64,000 nucleotides of DNA from Selaginella tamariscina (lineage: Eukaryota; Streptophyta; Lycopodiopsida; Selaginellales; Selaginellaceae). Location of the stretch: assembly GCA_003024785.1 (NCBI GenBank), contig PUQB01000485.1, positions 62,001 through 126,000 of the forward strand, given 5' to 3'. Under the pieces are notes generated by a model. The model was not told where the DNA came from and searched no databases. It worked only from the letters and a program-made list of their open reading frames with translations. The translations under genes and the position numbers were made by a program. Shown here one piece after another: positions 1 to 11,742 of this stretch (position 1 is the first letter of the stretch; each line of letters opens with the position of its first letter).

Positions 1-2520
1 TACCGACCTCTTAACGATGTTACCATCAAAGATGTCTATCCACTTCCGAACTCTGCCGATCTATTAGATCGTTTGGGTCAGAGTCGATGGTTTACTAAGT
101 TGGATTTGGCATCAGGATATTGGCAGGTTCCTATGGCTGAGGAGGATATTCCAAAAACGGCCTTCCGGACACCATTTGGTCTTTACGAGTTTTTGGTCAT
201 GCCTTTTGGATTGACTTCAGCTCCTGCCACCTTTCAACGCATGATGGATGAGCTTCTTTCCGATATGCCTGATATCACTGCCGATTTTATCGACGATGTG
301 CTCATTCATGGGTCTGGTTCTTGGGAGGATCACATTCGTGATGTACGGCGCGTTCTTGATCGATTTCGAGAAGTTGGCCTGAAGTTGAAACTTGAAAAGT
401 GTGTGTTTGGTTCGACCGACACCACTTACTTGGGTTACCGTATATCTCGAGAGGGTTTACAGGTGGATCCAATGAAGTTGCGAGCTGTTCGAGAGTTCCC
501 TCGTCCCCGTACAGTACAGGAAGTCCACGTTTCTTGGGCACGGTGCAGTACTTGGGTCGATTCATCGATCATCTCACTGATCGAACTGCCCCTCTTCGGG
601 AGTTAGTTCGTCCACAGGTATCTTTCAGGTGGACTCGCAGGTGTCAGCAGGCATTTGACCAGTTAAAAGAGTTCCTGACAACTCCACCATTGCTTCAATA
701 CCCAGATTTTACTCGTCCGTTCATTTTACGAGTAGATGCCTCAGATGTTGGTATTGGTGGTGTATTGATGCAAACTGATGCTGTGGATTCTTCAATTCGA
801 CACCCGGTGGCTTACATTAGTCGAGTACTCACGCCGGCTGAGCGGAATTATTCCACTACTGAAAAAGAATGCCTTGCTGCTGTTTGGGGTTTTGAACGAC
901 TTCATGCCTACTTACATGGGAGTGAAACTTTTGGAGTGTGATCATGCTGCTGTCACTTCCTTATTAAAACGGAAGAATTTAGTGGGTCGCGTAGCCAGAT
1001 GGGCATTACGTCTCCAGGTATATAACTTTAAGGTGGTGCACAGGCCTGGGCGAACAATGGTGGATGCGGATGCACTTTCTCGAGCACCCCTCTCCGATTC
1101 CACTTTGCCTGCTCATGCAGTAGCTGCAGTTCGGTTTGATACAAGCCCCTCAGGTATTCGATGCCGACTTACCATCCTTGGAACAGTGGCAGGATGCTCA
1201 AAAACATGAACCATGGACGAGGCAATTACGCGATGCGTTTGCAATCCGTCTTCCGAACCTCGGTTTCGACAATATCATGCTCAGTTTCGACTTCAGGATG
1301 GTTTATTGTATTTTATTGGGACAAATCCAGAGGACAGATGGCGTTTGGCTGTACCCTCTACATATGTTCCACACCTTCTTCGAGCATATCATGATTCACC
1401 TATTGTTGGAGGTCATCTTGGTCACCAACGAGTGTTGGAGAAGCTGCGCGATCATTTTATTGGCCAGCATGCGTGGTGATGTGATCAGGTATATTCAAAG
1501 CTGTCCCACTTGTCAAACTCGGAATTCCTCTACGACTCGGGCCATGGGGTGTTGGAATCCATCAATGTCTCTCGCCCTTTTGAGTTAATTGCAGTGGATT
1601 TAATGGGACCTTTTCCACGTTCTTCTCAAGGTAACCAGTACATCATGTTGTATCTGATTATTTAACTCGATGGGTGGAGGTTGGTGCTCTTCCGGATGCA
1701 ACTGCCATGTCAACAGCTTTGTTTCTGTTCGATAATGTGGTTTTGCAGCATTCTTGTCCAGAGCGGATGTTATCAGACAATGGCCCCGCTTTCATTGCAG
1801 AGGTATTCCGAGTGTTGTGTGAGAGGTTAGGGGTAAAACATTCATTTGCCTCTCCGTATCATCCACAAACTGATGGTTTGGTGGAGCGATTGAATCGGAC
1901 CTTCAAGGGTATGATCTCGAAGTATGTGAACTTCAATCACACGGACTGGGATTGGTATTTGCGATGTTTGAGATTTGCTTATGTAACAGGCATTCAGAGT
2001 TCGATTGGTATCTCTCCATTCAAGGCATTGTATGGATATGATCCTAAGTTGCCTAGTGAATTGGGGTTATCATCGAATCTGCCACGTGCCGAGGATGCAA
2101 AGATGTGGGCTCGACATTTGGATGTTTTGCCTCTTCTGCGTGCAGAGTCTGCTGAACATCTTGGTCGAGCTCAAATGCGGCAGCAATCTTCTTACAATGC
2201 ACGACATCAAATTCCACCAGATTTTGCTGACGGTGACTTAGTCCTGGTACGTTTTCCCAAGCTGACTGCACCTGGGCTTGCAACTGGTTTATTACACAAG
2301 TGGCTTGGTCCCTACCGAGTACTCCGAAAGGTTGGTCCTCAGGTATATCAAGTAAGTTGGTGGGATCTCATGAGGTTGAGATAGTTCACGTGGTTCGAAT
2401 GAAACGGTTTGTCGTTCGAGACTCGTTGAGTACATTTGGTCATACCTTAGATGGCCCAGCTCACACGGATCCAGGACCATCAGATCCATCACCATCTACA
2501 CAACCGCAGAGGGGAGGATA
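1..2520 (+). pseudogene. Ty3/gypsy polyprotein remnant (RT, RNase H, integrase), 5'-truncated by window edge
   Basis: The sequence enters inside a reverse transcriptase. The palm motif FIDD is near 287-298, and the preceding LDLASGYWQ and LVMPFGLTSAPATFQ motifs are those of Ty3/gypsy RTs. RNase H follows (VDASDVGIGGVL near 735; TEKECLAAVW near 862), then a tether (HRPGRTMVDADALSR near 1040). Next is integrase, with an H2C2 finger (GHLGHQRVLEKL; CPTCQTRNSS near 1502) and a catalytic core with DNGPAF near 1780 and HPQTDGLVERLNRTFKG near 1862. The reading frame changes at about 525, 935, 1210, 1480 and 1650, so no continuous polyprotein can be read. The end is a purine-rich tract at 2509-2519, consistent with a polypurine primer just before an LTR. 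Presence of RT, RNase H then integrase fixes the Ty3/gypsy order. The copy appears dead, or the frameshifts are partly sequence error. Confidence 0.9.
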
Positions 2521-2521
2521 A

Positions 2522-2865
2522 TGTAAGATACTGTATATTAGGTAACATACCGTATATACGCATGTGTATATACGCACATGCGTAGTGACACATGGGTGGT
2601 GATCTGGCCCCATGTGTCAGCGCCACGTGTCGCATGTGTGCCACGTGGCAGGAGGTCTCCTGTATATAAGCAGGGTTTTTGTAATGAATAGTATCTGACA
2701 TTTCATTTTATATATCTGCTCTTTCAATTGTATGTTTCTATTATATATTGCATTTTATATGTTTAATATTATATTACATTGCATAATATATATGTTTTTA
2801 TATACCTTCAATAATTCATTCTCTCATTTTAAAAGTAAAACTAAAAAATTATCAGAATTTGCACA
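2522..2865 (+). repeat. Putative 3' LTR of the 1-2520 gypsy element
   Basis: It starts TGTAAG directly after the purine tract and contains a TATA-like TGTATATAAGC near 2660. A CA dinucleotide at 2864-2865 is followed one base later by TGGTATCA (2867-2874), which matches the first 8 bases of a tRNA-iMet primer-binding site. The right border is uncertain because no second LTR copy is in the window. Confidence 0.45.
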
Positions 2866-3221
2866 CTGGTATCAATATTTTGTGAATTCTGCTTAAAATT
2901 TATTAATAGTTTTAAATTTTTCATAATTACCTTAATCACTTTAATTTTAAACATGTTAATCAATTTTGAATTACTAAAAGATAAATCTTTATAAGCTCAT
3001 TCTTATTCTAAAATATATAAATGTTCTTAATTAAAACTTTAAAAACTTTTAAATGTATAGTTTATCATATTACTAAGGTGAATACTCAATAGTCATGTTT
3101 GACTACATAGAATTGTTAAATCATCAGAATATATATGTCACATGAAAATATTTATATTATAAATTAGTGAAAATAGTAATATCTATGCATGTACTGAAAC
3201 CCGATAATGTTGTGTATATAA

Positions 3222-3248
<27 letters not shown>
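3222..3248. repeat. (AC)n microsatellite
   Basis: Uninterrupted AC dinucleotides of about 27 bp, followed by a short TATATATA run. Confidence 0.95.
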
Positions 3249-3257
<9 letters not shown>

Positions 3258-4372
3258 TATTAATTAGTCAAAGGCCATCTTTAAGTGGAAGGAATGTTCT
3301 TTAAATATTATATGAAAAGAAAATAATTATGTATTGAGAATAAGTATACTTATTCATTTAATTAAATCACAATGCCAAATGTGAAAAATATGGATTTCAG
3401 TATAATTATTATTGGCTCATAAGAAGAAGGTAAATTATTGACCATTTTGAACATAATATTATTTAAAACAAATTAATATATGCATTAATTTGTTCATGTT
3501 AAATTATGTTCACGGGTTACTAAAGATTTTGAATTAATATACATTAGTTATTTAATTAAGTATTAAACTAAAGACATCTACAAATATATAATAAATTTGA
3601 TTTGTTTATTTGTGATACTATTGTTTGGACAATGATATGTACTTACATTTACTTACACACATGTAATATATTTATGATTTATAATCAATGTGCTATTACA
3701 AGTTAAATGTAAACACTTATTATTAATCAATTAAATTTCATACAATGACATAATTTGTTGTAAAACGATGTTATATAAGTATTATTAGGGAATCAATAAT
3801 AATCTCTATGGAGTGAAATTTTAAAATTTAATATTTATAATAGGTCGTAAATCTCAACGTACTTTATATATTAAATTTTACATTTAAATATCTTTTTATT
3901 TTTTTTAATTCTTTAATTAATGTTTTTTTTTTATCTTTTATTTTAGAAATTTATCGTGTTTTTTAATAGTTTTAATATTTATTAATTCTTTTAGTATTAA
4001 TATTCCTTTTTGGGTATTATTTTCTTTTGACTATATTACTTATTTTATATTTATTACTTTAAAACAAAAAGTATATTCTTAAAGATAAAAGTACATTTTA
4101 AAATCTTGATTCAATATTCTTATAAATATAATAAGAAAAGAATGATAATACTTTTATGGTTTCTCAAATTTATAAGTAACATAATAATGTATATAATTTC
4201 ATTAATTTTTTATAATTTAATTTATTTTAATTTATAATTATGATGAATTTATAATCATTTTACTTATTTCATGGTTGAGAATCTTATATAAGATTCTAAC
4301 TCATGAAAATAAATAATTTTATATTATTATATAAACATATTGCAACTTCACATGTAGGTTCACATATTGAAC

Positions 4373-4434
4373 AATAAAAATATTAATTATTATGTAAGCA
4401 TATATATGCTTACATAATAAATAATATTTTTATT
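4373..4434. repeat. 62-bp near-perfect palindrome
   Basis: The central 34 bp (4387-4420) are a perfect palindrome around GCATATATATGC. The symmetry extends to 4373 and 4434 with a single mismatch (A at 4386 opposite A at 4421). It would extrude as a hairpin with no loop. A (TA)n tract begins 6 bp later. Confidence 0.9.
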
Positions 4435-4436
4435 AA

Positions 4437-4439
<3 letters not shown>

Positions 4440-4488
<49 letters not shown>
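4440..4488. repeat. (TA)n microsatellite
   Basis: About 24 uninterrupted TA units immediately after the palindrome. It is self-complementary. Confidence 0.95.
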
Positions 4489-4489
<1 letters not shown>

Positions 4490-7108
4490 CATATTATTTT
4501 ATTTTGGTATATTTAATATATATAACATATTATATTATAATATTATTTTATTCATTCCAAAATATAAAGTATATATTATTTTACTTAATAAGTTGAGCAT
4601 ATGTAGTCCTTGATTCTAATGTTGTATATGCTATTCATGCACACATTTCAATTATATTCATTATTTAAAAATAATTCTGTAATTCATTCAGAATATTATA
4701 AATATAATAAAAATATAAACAAAATAAGATTTCTAGTTTTTAGACAAGCAATAATTTAAGACATTTTAGTATATACATGAATGTCCAAATTAAACATTTG
4801 TATCTTTATAATAAATAACATAAAAGCATTACCATTAAGATAATTATCTCTTTCACTTATACACAGTCTATGTGTATAAAAGAAAATAAAGAATTTATTT
4901 TTAGCTTGGTTGCTTAACAATATGAATATATAATTATCTATAAGCACAATTAAAAAAAGCTCATTTTAGATAAAAGTGAATATATATCATACACACACAT
5001 ATACATACATACTTATGGACATTTAGTACTAATAACAAATATTATTAAATGTGTCATCTACATTTATAAATATAAGATTGGGTTTAACAAGTTAAAATCT
5101 TTGCACTATCACTCTTAAGATATTAATTAGATAGAATTAACAATGTTAGTACTACATATAACATTAAATAACACGGCTGTTATATAATTATTTTTTATAA
5201 AAAATACAAAAAAAAAAGAGATCAACATAGGCATTTATAAATATAATTCATAATACAAAAGTGAAATAAACTTGGAATTAAAGTTATTTGTGGAACCACT
5301 TGTTTTTGTACTTCCTTAATAATAATTTCATAATAAAAAGTGATAATACCATTTAATTATTTTAGATTAGTTACATATTATTCTTTAATTAATACTTTTA
5401 AATGTCAATTATGACATTTTATAACCATTTAAGTATTTCCAAATTTTTTTTTTTCATTCTCAACCTTAATTTAACTATTTTATTTTTTATTTTAAGATTT
5501 TAAATTCTTAAAACTTATTTTTTATCTTTATATTATTTCTTCATCATTTTATCTTGTCCTCAATCCATTTGATTTGGTTTTAATGAGTTTATTAACTAAA
5601 GTAAAGAAATTAAAAATAAAATATTAAAATATATTAATATGCACATCTATTAATTGAAAATTAAAAACTCATCTAATAATTATTAGGTATGTTACTTGTA
5701 TTTTGTGATTCCCTTATTTAAAAATAATATATTACATGTGCTTTTATAACTTCATTAATCCTTGCTTAAAATTTAATTATAACTTCATGGATAGTTAGCC
5801 TTTTAGGGTATAAATATAAAAATGAATTTCTTCATATTAAAAATTTATATGTTAAAATATATTAAAATGTTTTTAAAACTTAATGCTATGTCATCATAAG
5901 TTGCATAACTAAAATATATAACATTGAATTACTTAAGAATAATGTAAGCCCCAATATAATTTTAAGCCTTTCACAAGTAATTAGTTTCAAACTAATATTT
6001 AAACTAGATGTAATGAAGTATATATACTATTACTGTATAATATACGATCGCAACTATGTACATGCATACATGTGTAATATATTTATGTATATATATCATT
6101 ATATTTCTATCTTGAACCATACATATAACTTATCGAAAAAACTTGCTTACAATGTGTTTATATAACAGTGTATATATTGTATAGACACATATTAACACTA
6201 TAATGTTTAATATAAATTATGCACTTATGAAACATAATTATATTTATAAAACAATTGAAATGAATAAAACTTCTTATTCTTTTGATTGCAGATACAAGTA
6301 CAAAATATGCACAAACATATTATATTATATTAATAACACCACACACACACACACAAACTAATATCAAAGAAAGATGAGATGTTTTAATAAAAAGAATTGT
6401 TTTTTTAAAAATCTCTCTCTCGTGGTTTATTTATGTTTTCATAATTTATTTGATCTAATATTTTATAAGTTAACAATTTGAATATTTGCATAATTATAAA
6501 GTCTCAATGAAAAATATTAATCTTTATTAAGAAGCCTAACTATATACTCTACCATCAAATGTTAAACAATTTGTACATAAGAATGCTACTATATTTTTGT
6601 TTAGTTTATAATAAGTTAAATTTAATTTATATTATTTTGAATGAACTTCAACTATCTTTTGAGGTAAAAAAGATACACACTTTCTAATGTAGTAATGGAT
6701 AAATAAACATGATTAGAAAAAAATAATTAATTATAAGTAAAACAAAAAAGTGTTAACTAAATTATCAATATAATGTATAATTTAATATATAATCTATATA
6801 GTTTAAATTAACACATGTATTTCACCTTAATTAAGGTATTAGATAGGCATGTTAAGAATCCATTTTTACACAACACACATGCATTATTACATATAATTAA
6901 TATATTACATTAGAACCATATTTTAAATCTTATTAATACATTTTGGTACAATTAAAATTTATTAAATGCTAAATTAGAACTTAATTAAGGGATTTTTAGT
7001 ATATATTCTATACATGATAAAAACTTTAAGTTACTTATATAAATTTAAATGTATAAATTCTTCAAAGTTTATTAATTAATGAAACCCACGAGAAGAAGTC
7101 TCACAAAG

Positions 7109-7543
7109 TCACTGAGTAGGGTGCGTACGTGCGTGTGGTGTATGTGTGTGTGTGTTTGTGTATTTGTCGGAGCTGTTATGGCATGCTAACCACAGGGGAT
7201 TGCTGTTACACTTCCCTTCAATTTTCAGCAGCGATTTGCTCCGTTTGACACGTGGCCGGATCCTAGTTGGTTTCACTTCCCTCCTTTTCACACCTAAAAC
7301 TTTGGTTATCCGAAGCGACCCAAGTATGTTCCTCAACCTCTCTACAATCTCTGAAAAATCTGTTTCCATAGTTATTACCTCTTCACATTCTATATCTTTT
7401 GGTTTATCGCATTCGCATTTCATATCATCTTGTATATTGCATTCCATAGTATCTTCTTTCTCGCATTCCGTAATATTTTCTTCCATATTATCGGATTCCA
7501 TATCGCACTCCATGTCTTCGTATTCTTCTTCCGCTTCTTTCAT
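7109..7543 (-). CDS. Hypothetical acidic, Met/Cys/Glu-rich protein
   Basis: A 144-codon open frame with the start at 7543. Residues 1-60 are a degenerate repeat rich in Glu, Asp, Met and Cys (blocks such as DMECDMESDNMEEN and DIECEEV). Residues 60-115 are a basic region with EIVERLRNILGSL, which could form a helix, and RIRPRVKRSKSLL. The last residues (THTHT, HARTHPTQ) are translated from a CA/GT microsatellite, so the true end or a splice site may lie earlier. The region has higher GC than the spacer to its left and lies divergent to the thioredoxin gene, with about 350 bp between the starts. I do not recognise a family, and no function is assigned. It may be a single-exon gene, an exon of a longer minus-strand gene, or chance. 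Confidence 0.35.
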   Translation of the reverse strand: MKEAEEEYEDMECDMESDNMEENITECEKEDTMECNIQDDMKCECDKPKDIECEEVITMETDFSEIVERLRNILGSLRITKVLGVKRREVKPTRIRPRVKRSKSLLKIEGKCNSNPLWLACHNSSDKYTNTHTHTPHARTHPTQ

Positions 7544-7689
7544 ATGTACGTCGTATACCTACGGTGTTCAGCTGCGTGGAAATAACTTATATACATACGC
7601 GTGGGAAGAGGAATCGTCACACGACCGTCTTATCCTGATACGTGATTGAAATAAGAATATACTGGTGTAACATAAATAATAAATGGTAA

Positions 7690-7830
7690 ACGGAAGCACG
7701 TGTCGTGAAGTGCGATCTGAGCCGCTAAAGATTCAACGGTTCAGATTCGTTCGTTATTCCACTTCACCTTGGCCACAAGATCTTGAGAGCCAATGCGACC
7801 GAAGGATTGGCCACGTGTACGTCATCCATT
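7690..7830. promoter_or_regulatory. Two G-box motifs between divergent genes
   Basis: CACGTG occurs at 7697-7702 and 7812-7817. The second sits in CCACGTGTACGTCATCC, an ABRE/G-box abutting an ACGTCA bZIP-type core. Both are within 200 bp upstream of the thioredoxin start at 7895 and could serve the divergent minus-strand ORF too. G-boxes upstream of plant photosynthesis and redox genes commonly bind bZIP or bHLH factors. That role here is inference. Confidence 0.5.
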
Positions 7831-7894
7831 CGCTCATCATCCAAAATCTCATATCCCCAGTTTTGTTTAGGTCAAACACGGAGCAGGAGGAAGA

Positions 7895-9012
7895 ATGGCG
7901 ATTGTTGTCGATGCCGGAGGTGCGTATGTGTGTGCGCATGCTATTTGTATGCACGCGTGGAATATGTGTATAGATCAGATATAAATGTGGGAGTTTTAGG
8001 ATTCTTGGGCACAGTAAGTGCCGGATCGTGTTCTTCCTCGAGCAGGCCAATTACATCTGCATTCTTATCAAATCCGTCCTCCAGGCGACTTCAATCGTCC
8101 TGGAGGAAGACCGCGAGCTTGAAATCTGCACAGAAGCGTCGATTCTCAGCTGCCTGTATTGTCTCTGAAACCAAAGAAGTCTCTACAGGTGCGTTTTTTC
8201 TATATTACTGTAATGTTTTAGAGTTCTATATAAAATCCTCATAAAAATGGTTATTTTTATTGGTACTAGTAATATTATATAATATTATAACATATGTGTA
8301 AATGGGTGTATATAGACACATTCATATGTACGCGTTATTCTCTATATAAAGGGAATTCCAGATATCTGAAAGACAGGATAAGCCGTATGTCGATGACAAT
8401 CATATTGTATATTGTATTCGTGCATATATTTCTATGTATGTATGCATATATCTGCTATGTTCATGTAATATATGCAACAATACGCGGATAGATTCAGACG
8501 TGTATATATCGGTTTCCAGTGCGGCAAACTTATAATGCATCTAGCATACGTGAACTAGATACTTAATGACGGAGTATAATATTACATATTATATTGTATA
8601 TATGCATGTTATGCAGCATATGTATGACATATGTATATGTTAGTATACACACACACACAGACACATGATATTGATTTACACTATGTGTAACAGCAGGTGT
8701 GGTAGACGACGCGAGCTTCAAGACACTGGTACTGGAGTCGGACTTACCCGTCCTGGTGGACTTCTGGGCGCCATGGTGTGGACCCTGCAGGATGTTGGAC
8801 CAGTAAATAGACAATGTAGCTGAGAAATACAAGGGAAGGATCAGTGTTACAAGGTGAACACGGACGAGTGCTCCAAGACTGCAACGGAGCTGGGCATACG
8901 GAGCATCCCCACTTGCATGATCTTCAACCAAGGCGAAAGACTGGACACTGTTATTGGATGTGTTCCTGAGACTACACTTACCAATGTGATAGACAAGTAT
9001 ATCGCCAAGTAA
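7895..9012 (+). CDS. Plastid-type thioredoxin m (three exons)
   Basis: A disulfide reductase for target enzymes, in plastids normally reduced by ferredoxin-thioredoxin reductase. Exons are 7895-7919, 8000-8188 and 8697-9012, with GT-AG borders and matching phase. Exons 1-2 encode a Ser/Arg/Lys-rich, acid-poor leader of about 70 residues, typical of a chloroplast transit peptide. Exon 3 carries [14 protein letters not shown] with the redox-active WCGPC; the RM after it favours the m type. The family's cis-Pro region ([10 protein letters not shown]) and C-terminus ([16 protein letters not shown]) follow, with a stop at 9010-9012. Just after the active site the frame is broken by small indels near 8798-8812 and near 8850. 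The surrounding codons match the family closely, so sequence error or a recent lesion is likely. Assignment to thioredoxin is firm; the m subtype is probable. Confidence 0.88.
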
Positions 9013-9991
9013 AGGTTCGTCTAGTTGCTTATACATGTTTATATGTAAATTATACGTATTGCATGTATATGGACTTTTACTAAACTACTTCATATGAGCA
9101 CTTAAATACGCATACAGGTGCTTCTGCTCTCTCTGTCTGTCTGTCTGTCTCTCTCTCTCACACACACACACACCGTCAGTTATTAGCGTGTTCCTGAGAC
9201 CACTGAACCAACATGACGGACTGGCATATTCTTAATGGAATGTTCATGCTTTCACTTCTATGTTTGTTCATTGGATTTTGGGATCTCATGGGATTTTGTG
9301 GGATCTTCTGGGATTTCAGTGGGGTTTGGACACTAGACGTTGGTGATACGTACATCTTTAAACGAAGTATTAGCACAAAACATAATAAGGTTCGTACAGA
9401 TATAATGAAATGCTTATTTCTGTATTATACTCTTTTTCACTTCAATTTGTTAACTCTCTTTTTAAGTAGTTCCTCTGCTGTAGTAATTAGTTCACACACA
9501 TAATACAGAGAGACGTGTGTGTGTTCTTTACCGGCATTATGACGTATAACTGAGATCTATATTTGCACGTGTTCTCACACATAGCAGACCTGTGTGCTGA
9601 TGATGTTTATGATGCTCATTAAGGAGATTACAAAGAGGAAGCTGTTAAGTTTGTAATATACAATCAAATTTTAGATTTTGACCATATACACACATATGAA
9701 TGTCTGTTGCTCTGTATATATCATACATTGTTCCCTTGATGTGTACTAAGAATATACCCGTTCATTTAACCGCACATGGTAAGAAGTTTTGCAGGCTTTT
9801 AGTAAAGTGCAGTAAATACAGGTCCACTTTATAACTGTACCCTTTGCCGTATCCGCACCTAACTAATGAATACATATGAATCTCAAGACGAGAGGACACA
9901 CACACCATGGTCAATACACACAGGTACAGTACATAGCAGATGAGTGTAAGTTGGTTAATACTTCTCTCGATTCTTGTTATATTCTACACAG
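9013..9991. other. Spacer between thioredoxin and DUF1191 genes
   Basis: It holds a compound (GTCT)n(CT)n(CA)n microsatellite at about 9131-9174 and a short degenerate TGGGATCT/TGGGATTT repeat at about 9275-9325. The unseen first exon of the downstream DUF1191 gene, with its signal peptide, could lie here, but I could not identify it. Confidence 0.5.
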
Positions 9992-10959
9992 GAGCAGAAT
10001 CCAGATGTTCAAGCAGCTCAAGCAGAGCCTGAATATGCCGCTCAGTTCGACCCCGGAGGAAGTAGTCCGCAAGGTTGACAGTTTGATCCGTTACCATGCA
10101 TTCCAGGCACTGCTGAGACCGCACACGGGGACGGTATACGACGTACCGCTGCCTCTCGGTTTGCAGCCGGGCATCACAGTTCAGGTAGTGCGGCTGAAGA
10201 CGGGAAGCTTACAGCACCGCGGGTTCATCTTCAATGAGTTTATAATACCTCCCAGGCTATCTTTCACATCTTCACTACTGGAGTATGTGGTGTTCATATA
10301 CAGGTTCTTCACTGTGAGATTCTCAGGTTACTGTCCGGGGAACGGATGTCGATTATCGGTCCGGTAGTTGGGGTTAAGGCATATGCCGAGAATGGGATGA
10401 GATTGAGGTGGTACCGCTCGGAGAACCGATCACTGTCCGGGTACCTATCTTCCCGTTGTCCGACTCAAGCAGGTCCAACCCGGCAATGTGTGTGTTATTC
10501 GACGGTAACGTAACACCACGGTGTCCGAGATGACGTACGTCAATGTGTGTTCCTTGTATGAGCTTGGGATGTAAGTCTTGTTAATTTCTGGAGCAATGAC
10601 ACTGGAGAGAGTCTCTCGCCCAGTCCATCACCGTCTCCGTCACCATCACCGGCGCCGTCACCGTCACGGTCGAGGTCTTTACCGGTTCGCTCTCATAGAA
10701 ACCATCCACACAGTTCAAGTATGAGACTGACGGCGGGTTTGGTTATCGGTGGCAGTGTGTTGGTGTTGGTGGTCGGAGCTGCTTGTGTGGGTTTTGCCGG
10801 GTTGAGAATGCACCGGACGACTTTGTTGCATAAGATGGAAGAGTGCTCGAGTTCCGGTGAGATAATGGAGACAGCTTTGATCGCATATATACAAAACCTC
10901 CTGTTGCTCGCAGGAAGCGCACAAGGCCTGCACTTGAAAAGGACTACGTATTTAGATGA
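9992..10959 (+). CDS. DUF1191-family single-pass membrane protein (5' exon missing)
   Basis: This plant-specific family (Pfam DUF1191) has an N-terminal signal peptide, an ectodomain, one transmembrane helix and a short basic cytosolic tail; its function is unknown. Visible here, in order: VDSLIRYHAFQALLRPHTGTVYDVPLP and LKTGSLQHRGFIFNEFIIPP (the family's RP-TG-YDV and SGSLR-RG signatures), IGPVVGVKAYAEN, a segment ending AMCVLFDGNV, an [14 protein letters not shown] stalk like that of arabinogalactan proteins (about 10617-10670), a transmembrane helix (GLVIGGSVLVLVVGAACVGF), and a tail ending RPALEKDYVFR with TGA at 10957-10959. A splice acceptor (CTACACAG) precedes 9992, so at least one upstream exon with the signal peptide is missing. 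The frame shifts near 10335, 10400, 10510-10610 and 10875, while each piece stays family-like. Confidence 0.78.
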
Positions 10960-11174
10960 GTTAATCTTAATTTTATTTTTTTTTAAAATAATTCTGGTAG
11001 TATCATTTACATTAATAATATATGTATGTAAATAAGTTTACACAAGGATCTGAACTCTTATTTTTTGTATTTGAGAGATAAATATAAACAATATTTAAAA
11101 GTTTATGTATTCATGTTTACATATTTCACATTATATGGTTATGGAATGTTACTATATATCCAGATTATATATAT

Positions 11175-11325
11175 GTATGTGTGTGTGTGTCTGTATGTAT
11201 GTATATCTATATATCTACATATATATATATATATATATATACATAGAGAGAGAGGAGAGAGAGAGAGAGAGAAGAGGGAGAGAGAGATACATACAGACAT
11301 ACATACACACACATACACATACATT
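11175..11325. repeat. Compound microsatellite
   Basis: Successive (TG)n, (TA)n, (GA)n and (CATA)n tracts of about 150 bp between the DUF1191 and trigger-factor genes. Open frames over it translate to low-complexity repeats and are not genes. Confidence 0.9.
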
Positions 11326-11742
11326 GTGTGTGTGTGTTATAACTATGACAAAATGGTCCATGGAAGGTTATATACCAAATAACTATATAACCTTAGTTAC
11401 TAAATATATTAGTATTTTAGTATCACTATAATGTGAACAATTATAATACACTACTGCAGTATATACTAACCAAGTAGGTTAATTATTTATAATTATGAAC
11501 TGAACTAAATTTAAGTTTAATTCTGTCATTAGATATAAGTTTTATTATATATATACATCGTATACATGTTTAAATTTATATACCATATCCATTTACATAT
11601 TATAATTATATATATAGTTTAAATAAGAAATTTATTATCTGCTCTATTTTAAATCGATTTTAAAAGTTAAATTAATAGGGCTAAATAATTATCTTGTTAG
11701 GGTTTATGCTTATCTTCTGGAGATTTTTTTGTTTGAGGAAGA

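Larger units (their letters stand above)
2866..7080. other. AT-rich intergenic spacer
   Basis: About 4.2 kb of very AT-rich sequence. I see no conserved protein motif, only short chance ORFs, microsatellites and one strong hairpin (listed separately). The composition changes sharply at about 7,080, where the GC-richer gene island starts. Confidence 0.7.

Noticed and set aside
9213-9503. Hydrophobic 96-codon frame as the missing signal-peptide exon of DUF1191
   Set aside because: The N-terminus is hydrophobic, but the frame is made of a TGGGATCT repeat, and no donor joins it in phase to the exon at 9992.
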